Shown piece after piece: positions 8,795 through 18,445 of a stretch of 64,000 nt of DNA. Each line of letters opens with the position of its first letter. Position 1 is the stretch's first letter. A model generated the notes under the pieces. That model saw only the letters and a list, made by a program, of their open reading frames with translations, was not told the DNA's origin and made no database searches. The stretch spans positions 992,001 to 1,056,000 of the forward strand of contig NZ_JAEIOI010000001.1 in NCBI RefSeq assembly GCF_021375795.1. The letters are read 5' to 3'. The translations under genes were made by a program, and so were the position numbers. This DNA is from Pseudomonas anguilliseptica (lineage in GTDB: Bacteria > Pseudomonadota > Gammaproteobacteria > Pseudomonadales > Pseudomonadaceae).

Positions 8795-11700
8795 AGATCC
8801 TCAGCCTGCGCCTGAAAAACCTTAATTCGCTAAAAGGCGAATGGAAGATCGACTTCACTGCCGAGCCGTTCAAGGACAACGGCCTGTTCGCCATCACCGG
8901 GCCTACCGGCGCAGGCAAAACTACGCTGCTCGATGCCATCTGCCTGGCGCTGTACCACCGCACACCGCGTATGAGCACGGTGTCGGCCAGCGCCAATGAA
9001 CTGATGAGCCGGCACACCGCCGACTGCCTGGCCGAGGTCGAATTCGAGGTCAAGGGTGTGGGCTATCGCGCCTTCTGGAGCCAGCGCCGCGCCCGTGATA
9101 AGACTGACGGTCAATTGCAAGCGCCCAAGGTCGAGCTGGCGGCTGCCGATGGGCAGATCATCACCGACAAGATCAATGAGAAGCTGCGTGAAACCGAACG
9201 TCTCACCGGCCTGGACTTCGAGCGCTTTACCAAATCCATGCTGCTGGCCCAGGGCGGGTTTGCCGCCTTTCTTGAAGCCAATGCCAATCAGCGCGCCGAG
9301 CTGCTGGAAGAGCTGACCGGCACCGATATCTATGGGCAGATTTCCCAGCGTGTGTTTGAGCAAACCCGCGAGGTCAAGGTCGCTCTCGATCAGCTACGGG
9401 CCAAGGCCGATGGCGTCGAGCTGCTTAGTGAAGAGCAGCGTGCTGAACTGCAAGCCCAAGCTGAACAGCTGGCTATTGATGAGGCCGCCCTCGGTACCCA
9501 GCAGGCCGAGTTGCAGCACCAGCGCCGCTGGTGTGAGGACCTGAGCAAGACCCAGGCGCAGCTGCATACTAGTCAGCAGGCCGAGCAGGTGGCGCAGGAT
9601 GATTTACAGCAAGCCCAGCCTCAGCTGGCGCAACTGGCCGCCAGCGAGCCAGCCCTGCGTTTGCAGCCGCTGCACCATGATTGGCAACAAGCCCGCCACA
9701 GCCTGACGCAGACCGAGCACGGGCTGCAGCAGAATGCCGCAGAGCAGCGCCAGGTCGAGCAGACGATTGCCGAACAGACCTGGCAGGCCCGTGAACTTAG
9801 CGCCGCGCTGCTTGCCGACTGTCAGGCGCAGCGCCAGCAGCTGGCCGAGCGCCTGCAGCAGGTGCAGCAACAACTGGCTGCACAGCCACAGCATGGGTGG
9901 CTGGGTGAGCAACTGGGTAGCTGGGGCGAGCAGCTTAAGGCGCGGCAGCAACTGGCTGGGGACATCGCCGAGCTGCAACTCAGTCAACAGCAGCTGCAAG
10001 AAACCATCGCCGTGCTGCAAACGCAACTGAGCCAGCAGACTGAGCAACTGGGTGCCGAACAGCATCGCTTGCAGCAGGCGCGCGAGCAGGAAAGCGCCGC
10101 GCAGCAGCAGCGCGATGAGCTTCTGGTTGGGCGCAGCGAGGCGGCCCTACGTGAGCGCTGGCAGCAGCTGTATATCCAGGGTGGTGTACTGGCTCAGCTG
10201 GGGGAACTGGCAACGGCTCAGCAGCGCCTGAATACAGAGCAAACGCAACTGGCCAGCGCCATCACACTATTGCGCGAGCAGCATCAGGCCAAGGGCAGCG
10301 AAGTGGCGCAGTTGCGCCTGAGCTACAAGGACCTGCAGCAACAAGTGCAGGCCCAGGAAAAACTGCTGGAGCAGGAGCAACGCATCCAGGCCCTGGAAGC
10401 CCATCGCGCCCAGCTGCAACCCGGCGAGGCTTGCCCGCTGTGCGGTTCCGCGTCGCATCCGGCAATCAGTGCCTACCAGGCCCTGGATGTCTCGGCGACC
10501 AAGGCGCTGCTCCACGGCAAACGCAACGAGCTGGAGACCTTGGCCAAGCAAGGTCAGCAACTGGCCGGCGAGCTGGAAAAACTCGCTGCGCGCCTGGAGC
10601 AGCAACAGCAGCAGTTTGAGCGTGGCCAACAGACCCAGGCCGAGCAGGGTGAACGCTGGCAGGTGTTGAGTGCGCAGCTGGAAAACCCGCTGGCCGATGC
10701 CACCGCCTTGGCTGTACAGCAGGCGCAACAACACACTGAACTGCAGCAGTTGCAGCAGCAACTTGATCAACTGCAACAGCTTCATTCCACCCTTGAGCAG
10801 TGCCAGCAGGCGCGCTTGGTTCTGCAACAGCAGTGCGGTGATCTGGAACAGCAGCAGGCGCTTAATCGTCTGCAACTGCAGCAGCGTCAGGAGCAGGTGC
10901 AGCAAGGTCAGTTACGTCTGCAGCAGCTGCAGGACGTTGCGTGTGAGCGCAGTGAAGGGCTGAGCCAGGCCCTGGCCGGCTTCGGCTATCAGCTGCCGGA
11001 CGACGCCAGCGCCTGGCTGGCCGAGCGCCAAACAGAATGGCAGCGCTGGCAGCACAATCAGCAACAAAGCCTGGATTTACAGCGCCAGCTCAGCGAACTG
11101 GAGCCTGGCCTGCAGAGTGCAATTCAGCAGGCGGAGCTTTGGCAACAACGCTGGATTGCGCTGGATTTGGCCGATCAATCGGCCCTGGCCAAGCCCGCCG
11201 ATGCCCAGGCGGCTTTGCAGCAGGCGCAGGCTCAGCTGGAAGAGGCGCAGCGCCGTCAGCAGCAACTGGCCGGTAGCCGTCAGGCCCTGGCCAGCCGCTT
11301 GCAGGATGAGCAGGCGCGCGTGCAACAGGCCGAACAGCAGTGGATGGCCGCGCTAAGCGTCAGTCCCTTTAGCGATGAGGCGGGTTATCTGGCTGCCCTG
11401 CTCGATGAGGCGCAGCGCAGCACCTTGCAGCAGTTGCGTCAGCGCTTGGATAAAGCCCTGAGCGATGCCCAGGCCCTGGTCAATGCCGCCGCGCAGCAGC
11501 TTGAGGCTCTGCAGGCCAGCCCGGCTACCGACTTCAGCCTGGCGCAGTTGGATGAACAGCTGCTCGCCCTCAACGCCCAGCTGAAAACCCTGAGTGAGCG
11601 CCAGGGCGAAATCCGCGCCCAACTGCAGGGTGACGACGCGCGCAGGCAAGGCCAGCAAAGCCTGTTTGCCGCGATCCAGGCCAAGCAGGCTGAGTACGAC

Positions 11701-12225
11701 CTATGGCAGCAACTTAACAGCCTGATCGGCTCGGCCGATGGTGCCAAATACCGCAAATTCGCCCAGGGCCTGACCCTGGATCATCTGGTCTACCTGGCCA
11801 ATCAGCAGCTCGAACGCCTGCATGGCCGCTATCAGCTGGCGTGGCGCAGCAGCGGTGAGCTGGAGCTGGAAGTACTCGACACCTGGCAGGCCGATGCGGC
11901 GCGCGATACCAAAACCCTGTCCGGTGGCGAGAGCTTTCTGGTCAGCCTGGCCCTGGCCCTGGCGCTGTCCGATCTGGTCAGCCACAAGACCAGCATCGAC
12001 TCGCTGTTTCTCGATGAAGGCTTCGGCACGCTGGACGGCGAAACCTTGGAGATTGCTCTCGACGCGCTGGATAACCTCAACGCCAGCGGCAAGATGATTG
12101 GTGTGATCAGCCATGTGGCTGCGCTCAAGGAGCGTATCCCGGTGCAGCTGAAGGTGCACAAGTCCGTGGGCATGGGTTACAGCACGCTGGACCGCCGCTT
12201 TGCCGCCAATCTTGCCGACGATTGA
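8791..12225 (+). CDS. sbcC: Nuclease SbcC, SMC-like ATPase subunit
   Basis: The 1144-residue Rad50-like ATPase has Walker [13 protein letters not shown] (about 36-47), a long coiled coil interrupted by the zinc hook CPLC (Cys548 and Cys551), and C-terminal signature [15 protein letters not shown] with Walker [13 protein letters not shown]. The coiled coil is extremely rich in Gln (runs such as [11 protein letters not shown]), which accounts for the long open antisense frames over it. It is translationally coupled to sbcD by an ATGA overlap. The length is typical for the family. Confidence 0.96.
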   Translation: MKILSLRLKNLNSLKGEWKIDFTAEPFKDNGLFAITGPTGAGKTTLLDAICLALYHRTPRMSTVSASANELMSRHTADCLAEVEFEVKGVGYRAFWSQRRARDKTDGQLQAPKVELAAADGQIITDKINEKLRETERLTGLDFERFTKSMLLAQGGFAAFLEANANQRAELLEELTGTDIYGQISQRVFEQTREVKVALDQLRAKADGVELLSEEQRAELQAQAEQLAIDEAALGTQQAELQHQRRWCEDLSKTQAQLHTSQQAEQVAQDDLQQAQPQLAQLAASEPALRLQPLHHDWQQARHSLTQTEHGLQQNAAEQRQVEQTIAEQTWQARELSAALLADCQAQRQQLAERLQQVQQQLAAQPQHGWLGEQLGSWGEQLKARQQLAGDIAELQLSQQQLQETIAVLQTQLSQQTEQLGAEQHRLQQAREQESAAQQQRDELLVGRSEAALRERWQQLYIQGGVLAQLGELATAQQRLNTEQTQLASAITLLREQHQAKGSEVAQLRLSYKDLQQQVQAQEKLLEQEQRIQALEAHRAQLQPGEACPLCGSASHPAISAYQALDVSATKALLHGKRNELETLAKQGQQLAGELEKLAARLEQQQQQFERGQQTQAEQGERWQVLSAQLENPLADATALAVQQAQQHTELQQLQQQLDQLQQLHSTLEQCQQARLVLQQQCGDLEQQQALNRLQLQQRQEQVQQGQLRLQQLQDVACERSEGLSQALAGFGYQLPDDASAWLAERQTEWQRWQHNQQQSLDLQRQLSELEPGLQSAIQQAELWQQRWIALDLADQSALAKPADAQAALQQAQAQLEEAQRRQQQLAGSRQALASRLQDEQARVQQAEQQWMAALSVSPFSDEAGYLAALLDEAQRSTLQQLRQRLDKALSDAQALVNAAAQQLEALQASPATDFSLAQLDEQLLALNAQLKTLSERQGEIRAQLQGDDARRQGQQSLFAAIQAKQAEYDLWQQLNSLIGSADGAKYRKFAQGLTLDHLVYLANQQLERLHGRYQLAWRSSGELELEVLDTWQADAARDTKTLSGGESFLVSLALALALSDLVSHKTSIDSLFLDEGFGTLDGETLEIALDALDNLNASGKMIGVISHVAALKERIPVQLKVHKSVGMGYSTLDRRFAANLADD

Positions 12226-12336
12226 TCTGCGCCAGGGGCGATTGCGCAATGCTTACCTATACTGGACGGCAGTGTGCGCTGTTAGCACCGTTGTCAGTTA
12301 TGGATCTGCCGCTGGGTGAGTCGTGGAGCATTACCT

Positions 12337-13122
12337 TTGATCAAGTCGTTGTGTGGTCTGTTCTGTTGTCTGGCGCTCAATGTCCTGGCTGCTCCGCGCG
12401 AAGGCCCGGTGTTGACCCTGTGTTACGAGGATCAGGATTCCTACCCCTGGGTCATGGGGGACGGCAGCGGGCTCAACCTGCAGCTGCTGCGTCTGGTTGA
12501 GCAGGCCCTGCACGGGCAATTCACCTTTGTCGCTGTGCCCTGGAAACGTTGCCTGGCCGGTCTGGCCCAAGGTACCTATGACGGTGCCTTTGCTGCCAGT
12601 TTCAAGGCCGAGCGCCTGGGCCTGGGGCGTTATCCGCTGGACGCTGATGGTCGTCTGGATGAACGCAAGCGCCTGCACACCTCGATCTATTCCCTGTACC
12701 GGCGCAAGGGCAGTGCGGTCAGTTGGAATGGTCAGGAGTTTCGTCAGTTGCAAGGGCGTATCGGTTCGTTGAGCGGTTTTTCGATTGTCGACTTTATTCG
12801 CGCTCAGGGCGCCGAGGTCGATGAAACCAACCGCGACCCGCTGGCACTGCTGCGCATGCTCAGCCACAAACGCATTGAGGCCGCCGCCCTGCAAAGCCTG
12901 CGTGGTGATTTTGTCTTGCAGGCCAACCCGGACCTGGCCGCGAAACTGGAGAAAATCGAGTTACCGCTGGAGGACAAGGCCTACTACCTGATGTTGTCCA
13001 ACAGCTATGTGGGCAGCAACCCAGGGCAGGCGGCTGCGCTCTGGGATGAGATCGAACAGCAGCGTGAATCACCGACCTATCAGCAGCAGGTGCAGGCATT
13101 CCTCGCTCGACCACAGCCTTGA
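12337..13122 (+). CDS. Periplasmic solute-binding protein (family 3-like), orphan
   Basis: The 261-residue product has a signal peptide (KSLCGLFCCLALNVLAA, cleavage likely after Ala) and a type-2 periplasmic-binding fold (LTLCYEDQDSYPWVMGDGSG, VPWKRCLAGLAQGTYDGAFA). This is the group of small Pseudomonas extracellular binding proteins close to polar amino-acid binders. I chose TTG at 12337 because GGAG lies eight bases upstream and it starts directly at the signal peptide. GTG at 12316 is the alternative but has no Shine-Dalgarno. No permease or ATPase is adjacent. Confidence 0.78.
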   Translation: MIKSLCGLFCCLALNVLAAPREGPVLTLCYEDQDSYPWVMGDGSGLNLQLLRLVEQALHGQFTFVAVPWKRCLAGLAQGTYDGAFAASFKAERLGLGRYPLDADGRLDERKRLHTSIYSLYRRKGSAVSWNGQEFRQLQGRIGSLSGFSIVDFIRAQGAEVDETNRDPLALLRMLSHKRIEAAALQSLRGDFVLQANPDLAAKLEKIELPLEDKAYYLMLSNSYVGSNPGQAAALWDEIEQQRESPTYQQQVQAFLARPQP

Positions 13123-13138
13123 TGGCGAGCCCATCGGA

Positions 13139-14281
13139 CTAGTCGTGCATCTTGTCCAGGGTCACCGCTTGACCGTTTTCGACGCGCGTCAGGTACACCG
13201 CCTCAGAGCCCTGATGGTCGGCGCGGGAGAAGCTCACCTGGAAGCCGCCGAGGTCGGTGTTGATGTGCTCCAGTGCTTCGACAAATTTCTCGCGGGTTGG
13301 CGCTGTGCCCGCATCGCGTAGGGCCTGAACGAAGACCATCGCGCCGATATATCCCTCCAGCGATGCATGGCCCAGGTACAGCGGGTTTACGTCAGTGCGA
13401 TAGGCCTGCACCAGGGCCAATGAGGTGTCCTGCGGCGAGGGGACGACCTGGCTGATGTAGACGCCATCGGCATCGCTGCCGGCTTCGCGGATAAAACCTT
13501 CGGTACCGATAAAGGACACGGTGAGGAAGCGCGTGTTCAGGCCGACGGCCTTGGCCTGCTTGATTGCAGCCGTCAGTTGCCGGTAAGTGCCGACAAAGAA
13601 CACCGCCTGCGGCTGGGTGCTGCGCAGCGTGTCGATGGCGTCGGCCACATCCTGCGAGTTGCGCTGGATGCGCGCTTGCGCGTCGATCTGCAAGCCGCGT
13701 TTGAACAGCGCCCCGCTCAGGCCGCCCTTGACCGCTTCGCCGAAGGAGTCGTCCTGCATCAGGAGGGCGATGCGTTGGATGCCGAGGTCCTGGACGGCGT
13801 GTTCGACCAACTGCTCGGTTTCCTCGATATAGGAGGCGCGAATGTTGAATACCCCGGGTTTGGCCGGGGTGCGTAAAAACTCTGCGCCGGTGAAGGGAAA
13901 CAGATAAGGCACCTGGCCTTGCAGGGCAATCGGCAGGGCAGCTCTGGACGTAGGCGTGCCGACATAGCCAAGCAGGGCGAACACTTCATGGGCCTTTACC
14001 AGCGAACGGGTTTGCACGGCCGTACGGGCAGGCTCGTAGCCATCATCCTTGCTGATCAACACCAGCTTGCGGCCGTGCACACCGCCGGCGGCATTGACCC
14101 GTTGGAAATAGCCCAGGGCGCCGTGATACATGCCCAGGCCAAGGTCGGCGGCGGGGCCGCTCTGGGCGTTGACCATGCCGACGCGGATTTCCGTCGCGCT
14201 TACCCCGTCTTCCGCTACGGCGCTAAAGGGCATTAGCAGGCTGCTGAGCATGAGGCCGTAAAGCCACTGGCGAAGCATCAT
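13139..14281 (-). CDS. ABC-type branched-chain amino-acid-like substrate-binding protein (LivJ type), orphan
   Basis: The 380-residue protein has a signal peptide (about 1-23, ending PFSAVA) and a type-1 periplasmic-binding domain (IRVGMVNAQSGPAADLG, FALLGYVGTPTSRAALP, MQDDSFGEAVKGGL). It resembles Leu/Ile/Val-binding proteins, but no livHMGF genes are near. It may feed a distant transporter or a sensory system. The ATG at 14281 has AAGGA eight bases upstream. It is convergent with the binding-protein gene ending at 13122. Confidence 0.85.
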   Translation of the reverse strand: MMLRQWLYGLMLSSLLMPFSAVAEDGVSATEIRVGMVNAQSGPAADLGLGMYHGALGYFQRVNAAGGVHGRKLVLISKDDGYEPARTAVQTRSLVKAHEVFALLGYVGTPTSRAALPIALQGQVPYLFPFTGAEFLRTPAKPGVFNIRASYIEETEQLVEHAVQDLGIQRIALLMQDDSFGEAVKGGLSGALFKRGLQIDAQARIQRNSQDVADAIDTLRSTQPQAVFFVGTYRQLTAAIKQAKAVGLNTRFLTVSFIGTEGFIREAGSDADGVYISQVVPSPQDTSLALVQAYRTDVNPLYLGHASLEGYIGAMVFVQALRDAGTAPTREKFVEALEHINTDLGGFQVSFSRADHQGSEAVYLTRVENGQAVTLDKMHD

Positions 14282-14408
14282 CCGTGGTTTCCTTGAGCAC
14301 TGTGGCCGTTGCCGCTGGTTGCGGTGGCTGGGTGGGTATCAGGTGCCGGGTACATCGGGAACATGATCACCTCTGGGGGCAGGAATCGGTTGTCCATATA
14401 GATTGCCG

Positions 14409-15206
14409 CTAGTTCGCGCCAGAGGTGTTGGTGGTCGGCTCTGGTTGGTAGTAACCCTGCTGCAGGTCGTCAAAATAGCGCTGGTAGCGCCCCGTCTCGC
14501 GATAGAGCTGCAGACGTTTATTAAAGCGTTCGAGTAGGGCCGGGCTGCCTTCCAGGCTTTTCGGCAACATCAGGTAGCTGCGGTTGACCAGCAGCGGCTT
14601 GGGGTGATGGGTAATACGCGCCTGATCGGCCGGGCTGAAGTAGCTGCGCAGCGCGGCATAACCGACGTTCATCTCTTGCGGATAAAGCACCACCCGTTCC
14701 TTGAGTAGTTTCTCGAAGTTCTGCTGGTCACTGGAGACGCGCTCGATCTTCACCTTGCCCTCGGCGAGAAAGGCATCGAACTGCGGGCCATAGCTGTATT
14801 CCAGGCCGCCGCCGAGGGTCATGCCGGTGAGGTCGTCAAATTGCTGCCAGTCGAAGGGCAGGCTTTTCAGGTGGAAGAACACGAACTGTTCATCCAGCAG
14901 CGGCGCGCTGAACAGGAAATCCGCCTCGCGTTCGGCTTTGTGCATCCACACGGCCGTGGCATCGAAGCGCCCAGCCGCCGCCGCTGAATAGGCGCGTGGC
15001 CAGGGCAGAAACTGGAAGCTGACGCGATACCCCTCATCGGCCAGCAGGTCACTGATCAGGTGGGCCACCACGCCGTTGTGTTTCAGGTTGCTTGCCAGGT
15101 AGGGCGGCCAGTCGCCGACGCTGATCTTCAGTTCCGGCTGTTCGCTGGCCTGCGCGGGTAGCCCCAGCAGCAGGCACACTGCGACGAACAGGTTTTTCCA
15201 CTTCAT
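14409..15206 (-). CDS. Periplasmic amino-acid-type solute-binding protein (family 3), orphan
   Basis: The 265-residue product has signal peptide KWKNLFVAVCLLLGLPAQA and then a family-3 binding domain (LKISVGDWPPYLASNLKHNG, VSFQFLPWPRAYSAAAAGRFDATAVW). The ATG at 15206 is preceded by a strong GAGGGG and begins the signal peptide, so a longer open frame to 15287 is discarded. It is the third binding protein in 3 kb without membrane or ATPase partners. Confidence 0.83.
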   Translation of the reverse strand: MKWKNLFVAVCLLLGLPAQASEQPELKISVGDWPPYLASNLKHNGVVAHLISDLLADEGYRVSFQFLPWPRAYSAAAAGRFDATAVWMHKAEREADFLFSAPLLDEQFVFFHLKSLPFDWQQFDDLTGMTLGGGLEYSYGPQFDAFLAEGKVKIERVSSDQQNFEKLLKERVVLYPQEMNVGYAALRSYFSPADQARITHHPKPLLVNRSYLMLPKSLEGSPALLERFNKRLQLYRETGRYQRYFDDLQQGYYQPEPTTNTSGAN

Positions 15207-15614
15207 TGAAACCCCTCGGTGACGGATGCGCCGGCAATAGCCGCGTTTCATCAGGCTGTAATACCACTGTGCAGGATGGTGGAACATCCCTTGTGGGCTG
15301 GTTGCCTAGTTTCCTGATCGTTGCATAAGGATAGTTGCTGCGCTGCAACCCCCCTACACTCTGTACGTTATTTAGTGTGGTTTTATTGCGCATGGTCATG
15401 ATTGACCCCAAGCAAACCGTGCGCCGAGCTCGTTGCTGCAGATGATCGGTGTGTAGAAGAACGGTATGTCACGTTGTTTGAGTGGCTCCCGTAAAACGGC
15501 TGGCCGGCCTGCTGTGCACTCCCTGCTTTTTTATGGGCCAGCGGTTTCCCGCAGGCGCTGACCCCTTTAGAGTGCTGCAGCGCAATCGTGCAGGTATGAG
15601 GGGATGGCTGACGC
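15207..15614. other. Intergenic region (408 bp) between divergent genes
   Basis: The region must hold promoters for the minus-strand binding protein and the plus-strand permease. I see no tRNA, known riboswitch or credible small gene. A weak hairpin near 15538-15562 (CAGCG/CGCTG) lies upstream of the permease. Confidence 0.5.
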
Positions 15615-16853
15615 ATGACCGTTTGGGTCGTTTCAATTCTGTTTGTATTGACCTACCTGGGCATGGCCGCAGGGGGCGTCCGTGGCTTGCGCATTGATCG
15701 TAGCTGGATTGCCGGCTGCGCAGCGGTGTTGCTGTTGGTCAGTGGTGCGCAGATGCCAGCCGAGGCGGCCAGCCATCTGGATGCCGGAGCACTGCTGCTG
15801 TTGCTGGCGCTGATGCTGATTAGCGCGCAGTTTGATTTTTCCGGCGTTTACGCCTGGCTCAACCAGCGTCTGGGGCATTCGGCCGAACGGCCGGCGCTGT
15901 TGCTGCTGGGTGTGGTGCTGCTGGGTGGGGTGATGTCGGCGCTGCTGGTCAATGACATTGTCGCGTTCGCCCTGACCCCGCTGTTGTGTCACAGCCTGCT
16001 GGCCCGTGGCCTCGACCCGCGGCCCTTTCTCCTGGCCCTGGCGCTGTCGTGCAACGCCGGCTCCAGCGCCAGCCTGATTGGTAACCCGCAGAACATTCTG
16101 ATCGGCCAGGCCGGTGACCTGGACTTCTGGTCTTACACCTTTATCGCCGGGCCGCCTGCGCTGGCCGCATTGGCCATCACCTACGCGGTGATCTGGCTGC
16201 AATGGCGCAAGCGTTGGGGCACGGCCAAGCCGGCGGTGCAGGCGGAAACCCCGGTGCAGCATATCTACGGCGTGCGTAGTTACCTCAAGCCCCTGTTGGC
16301 CAGCCTGGTGCTGCTTGGGCTGTTTTCCACCAGCATGCCGCGGGAGATTTCCGCGCTGTTGATTGCCGCGCTGGTGATGATTTCGCGGCGGGTCGATAGC
16401 CGTGATTATGTGCAGAAGGTCGACTGGAACCTGTTGCTGCTGTTTGCCGGGCTGTTTGTGGTGACCGGTGCGGCGATGGGCCTGCCGCAGGTGTCGGCTG
16501 CGGCCAGCCAGTTGGCAGAGCTGGGTTTGCTGCCACATGGGGTGATTACCCTGGCAAGCCTGTCGCTGCTGGCCGGCAACTTGATCGGCAATGTGCCCTA
16601 CGTGATGTTGCTGCTGGGCGTATTGCCGGAGGCCAGCGAGTCTTTGCTGGTGGGGCTGGCAATCATGTCGACGCTGGCCGGCAACCTGTTGCTGATCGGC
16701 AGCGTGGTCAATCTGATCGTTGCGGAAAGCGCGCGGCGGCAGGGCGTGCCGCTGGGTTTGGTTGATTTTGCCCGCAGTGGCGTGCCGGTCACCTTGCTGA
16801 GCATGGGCGTGGCCGGGCTATGGCTGGCGTTGGGTGGCTGGCTGCCCTGGTAG
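15615..16853 (+). CDS. SLC13 / ArsB-like anion permease
   Basis: The 412-residue inner-membrane protein has 10-12 hydrophobic segments. The ion-transporter-superfamily hairpins are visible as LVNDIVAFALTPLLCH and SCNAGSSASLIGNPQNILIG in the first half, and LLAGNLIGNVPYVMLL in the second. The SxxSLIGNPQN motif is typical of SLC13 (DASS) and ArsB/NhaD relatives. Substrate candidates are dicarboxylate, sulphate or another anion, and the sequence does not decide. Its transcript reads toward a short inverted repeat at 16878. Confidence 0.82.
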   Translation: MTVWVVSILFVLTYLGMAAGGVRGLRIDRSWIAGCAAVLLLVSGAQMPAEAASHLDAGALLLLLALMLISAQFDFSGVYAWLNQRLGHSAERPALLLLGVVLLGGVMSALLVNDIVAFALTPLLCHSLLARGLDPRPFLLALALSCNAGSSASLIGNPQNILIGQAGDLDFWSYTFIAGPPALAALAITYAVIWLQWRKRWGTAKPAVQAETPVQHIYGVRSYLKPLLASLVLLGLFSTSMPREISALLIAALVMISRRVDSRDYVQKVDWNLLLLFAGLFVVTGAAMGLPQVSAAASQLAELGLLPHGVITLASLSLLAGNLIGNVPYVMLLLGVLPEASESLLVGLAIMSTLAGNLLLIGSVVNLIVAESARRQGVPLGLVDFARSGVPVTLLSMGVAGLWLALGGWLPW

Positions 16854-16877
16854 GTGATGACGTTTTGCGTGCAGTGG

Positions 16878-16963
16878 GTAGGTTGGCGTTGAGCGTAGCG
16901 AAGCCCAACGTGTAGCGGCATACCCTGTTGGGCTTCGTCGCGTGGCTCCTCAACCCAACCTAC
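16878..16963. repeat. Imperfect inverted repeat of the GTAGGTTGG/CCAACCTAC type
   Basis: Ends GTAGGTTGG (16878-16886) and CCAACCTAC (16955-16963) are perfect inverse complements. Inside, GCGTAGCGAAGCCCAAC and GTTGGGCTTCGTCGC pair again. The structure is the small dispersed palindromic repeat common between Pseudomonas genes. It lies between convergent genes (permease and rlmF) and may stabilise or terminate both messages. Confidence 0.75.
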
Positions 16964-16989
16964 ATTCGCCGTGTCATCGCGTTGCCAGC

Positions 16990-18060
16990 CTACGACCAGC
17001 GGGCTTTGCGCCAGCTTTGTTGCTGTTCCGGTGTCTGGAACGTCCAGGCGACAAAGCGGCTCTGCTTCTGGCCCTGCGCCATTTCCACGGTTTGTACCTG
17101 CAACGCGCCGGCTTTTTTCAGTGCGCTGTACACCCCTGGCAGGTTGCCGGCCTTGGAAATCAGGCTGCTGAACCACAGTACCTGCTGGCCGACAGCGACA
17201 CTTTCCTTGATGAGCTGGCTGACAAACGCCGCTTCACCCCCCTTGCACCACAACTCTGCGGCCTGGCCGCCAAAGTTCAGCACTGGCAGTTTGCGCTTGG
17301 GGTCGAGCTTGCCGAGGTTGCGCCATTTGCGTTTGCTGCCGCTGCTGGCTTCTTCCGCACTGGCGTGGAAGGGCGGATTGCACAGGGTCAGGTCGAAACG
17401 CTCATCGGCATGCAGCAACCCCTGGAAGATATGCGCGCTGTCGCGCTGCTGGCGCAGCTCAATGGCTTCGCTCAAGCCTGGGTTGGACTGCACGATGGCC
17501 TTGGCCGAGGCAATGGCGCTGGCGGCAATGTCCGAGCCGAGAAACTGCCAGGCATATTCGCGGTGACCCAGCAGCGGGTAGATGCAGTTGGCCCCCACAC
17601 CAATATCCAGCGCACGCACCTTGGCTCCGCGCGGGATCTCGCCACCGTTGCTGGTGGCCAGCAGGTCGGCCAGGTAATGCAGATAGTCGGCGCGGCCCGG
17701 GATCGGCGGGCACAGATAATCCGCCGGAATATCCCAGTGCGTAATGCCATAGAACTGCTTGAGCAGCGCGCGATTGAACACCTTGACCGCCGCCGGGTTG
17801 GCGAAGTCGATGCTCTCCTTGCCATAGGGGTTGATGATCACAAAGGCTGCCAGCTCGGGGCTGGCCTTGATCAGCGCGGGAAAGTCGTAACGGCCCTGAT
17901 GGCGATTGCGTGGGTGCAACTGGCCCTTGCTCGCATCGGCTTGGTTGGCCGCAGGTTTACTGGACGCGGGGCGTGGTGCGGCAGGTTTACGGCTGGGACG
18001 TTTGGGCGGCAGGGACATGATTGGCGGATCGCGGACTTGGGGCGCGGGATTTTCCCACAC
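16990..18060 (-). CDS. rlmF: 23S rRNA (adenine(1618)-N(6))-methyltransferase RlmF
   Basis: The 356-residue product has a basic Pro/Ala/Lys-rich N-terminus (about 1-45) and a Rossmann methyltransferase domain, with [16 protein letters not shown] as SAM motif I and LTLCNPPFH as the NPPF catalytic motif of N6-adenine methyltransferases. It methylates A1618 of 23S rRNA. GTG at 18060 has GAGG five bases upstream; an internal ATG at 18018 begins [11 protein letters not shown] and is the alternative. Confidence 0.92.
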   Translation of the reverse strand: MWENPAPQVRDPPIMSLPPKRPSRKPAAPRPASSKPAANQADASKGQLHPRNRHQGRYDFPALIKASPELAAFVIINPYGKESIDFANPAAVKVFNRALLKQFYGITHWDIPADYLCPPIPGRADYLHYLADLLATSNGGEIPRGAKVRALDIGVGANCIYPLLGHREYAWQFLGSDIAASAIASAKAIVQSNPGLSEAIELRQQRDSAHIFQGLLHADERFDLTLCNPPFHASAEEASSGSKRKWRNLGKLDPKRKLPVLNFGGQAAELWCKGGEAAFVSQLIKESVAVGQQVLWFSSLISKAGNLPGVYSALKKAGALQVQTVEMAQGQKQSRFVAWTFQTPEQQQSWRKARWS

Positions 18061-18096
18061 TTGCTCCTCGCCCGCGATAAAACGCCGGCAGCCGGT

Positions 18097-18393
18097 TCAG
18101 GGGTAGCCGAGTACGGTTTTTATCTGCGTCAGGTGGGCGGCAATCCACTGCGGATTGACTGCGCCCCAGTCACGAATCTCGTAGTGCCCGGTGTTATTGC
18201 GCTCGCCGCTTTGTTGGGCAAAGGCGCAATCGATATCCAGCTCGGCCAGGGCGCTCAAGGTGTCCTGGGCGGTGCGCCGGGGCATGCCGGTGGCATCCAT
18301 CAAGGCGGGTACGTTGGTGGCCGTACCGCTGTCGATCAGCCAGGCCACGTACAGGCGACGGTAGAAGCTGCTGCGGGTTTTGCTGACATCCAT
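18097..18393 (-). CDS. Winged helix-turn-helix domain protein
   Basis: The 98-residue protein is almost entirely a winged helix (TNVPALMDATGMPRRTAQDTLSALAEL is the HTH), followed by a C-terminal helix (QWIAAHLTQIKTVLGYP). It lies 52 bases downstream of nhaD on the same strand and could be co-transcribed with it. A role as regulator of Na+/H+ antiport is only inferred from position. Confidence 0.7.
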   Translation of the reverse strand: MDVSKTRSSFYRRLYVAWLIDSGTATNVPALMDATGMPRRTAQDTLSALAELDIDCAFAQQSGERNNTGHYEIRDWGAVNPQWIAAHLTQIKTVLGYP

Positions 18394-18445
18394 GGGCAGG
18401 TACCTGGCGTGGTGCCGTGCGCGGGGCGCACGGCCTGATGAAGGA

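Noticed and set aside
16942..18438. Long plus-strand frame opposite rlmF
   Set aside because: It is an antisense shadow of rlmF and the winged-helix gene in G+C-rich DNA; the minus-strand proteins have clear families.
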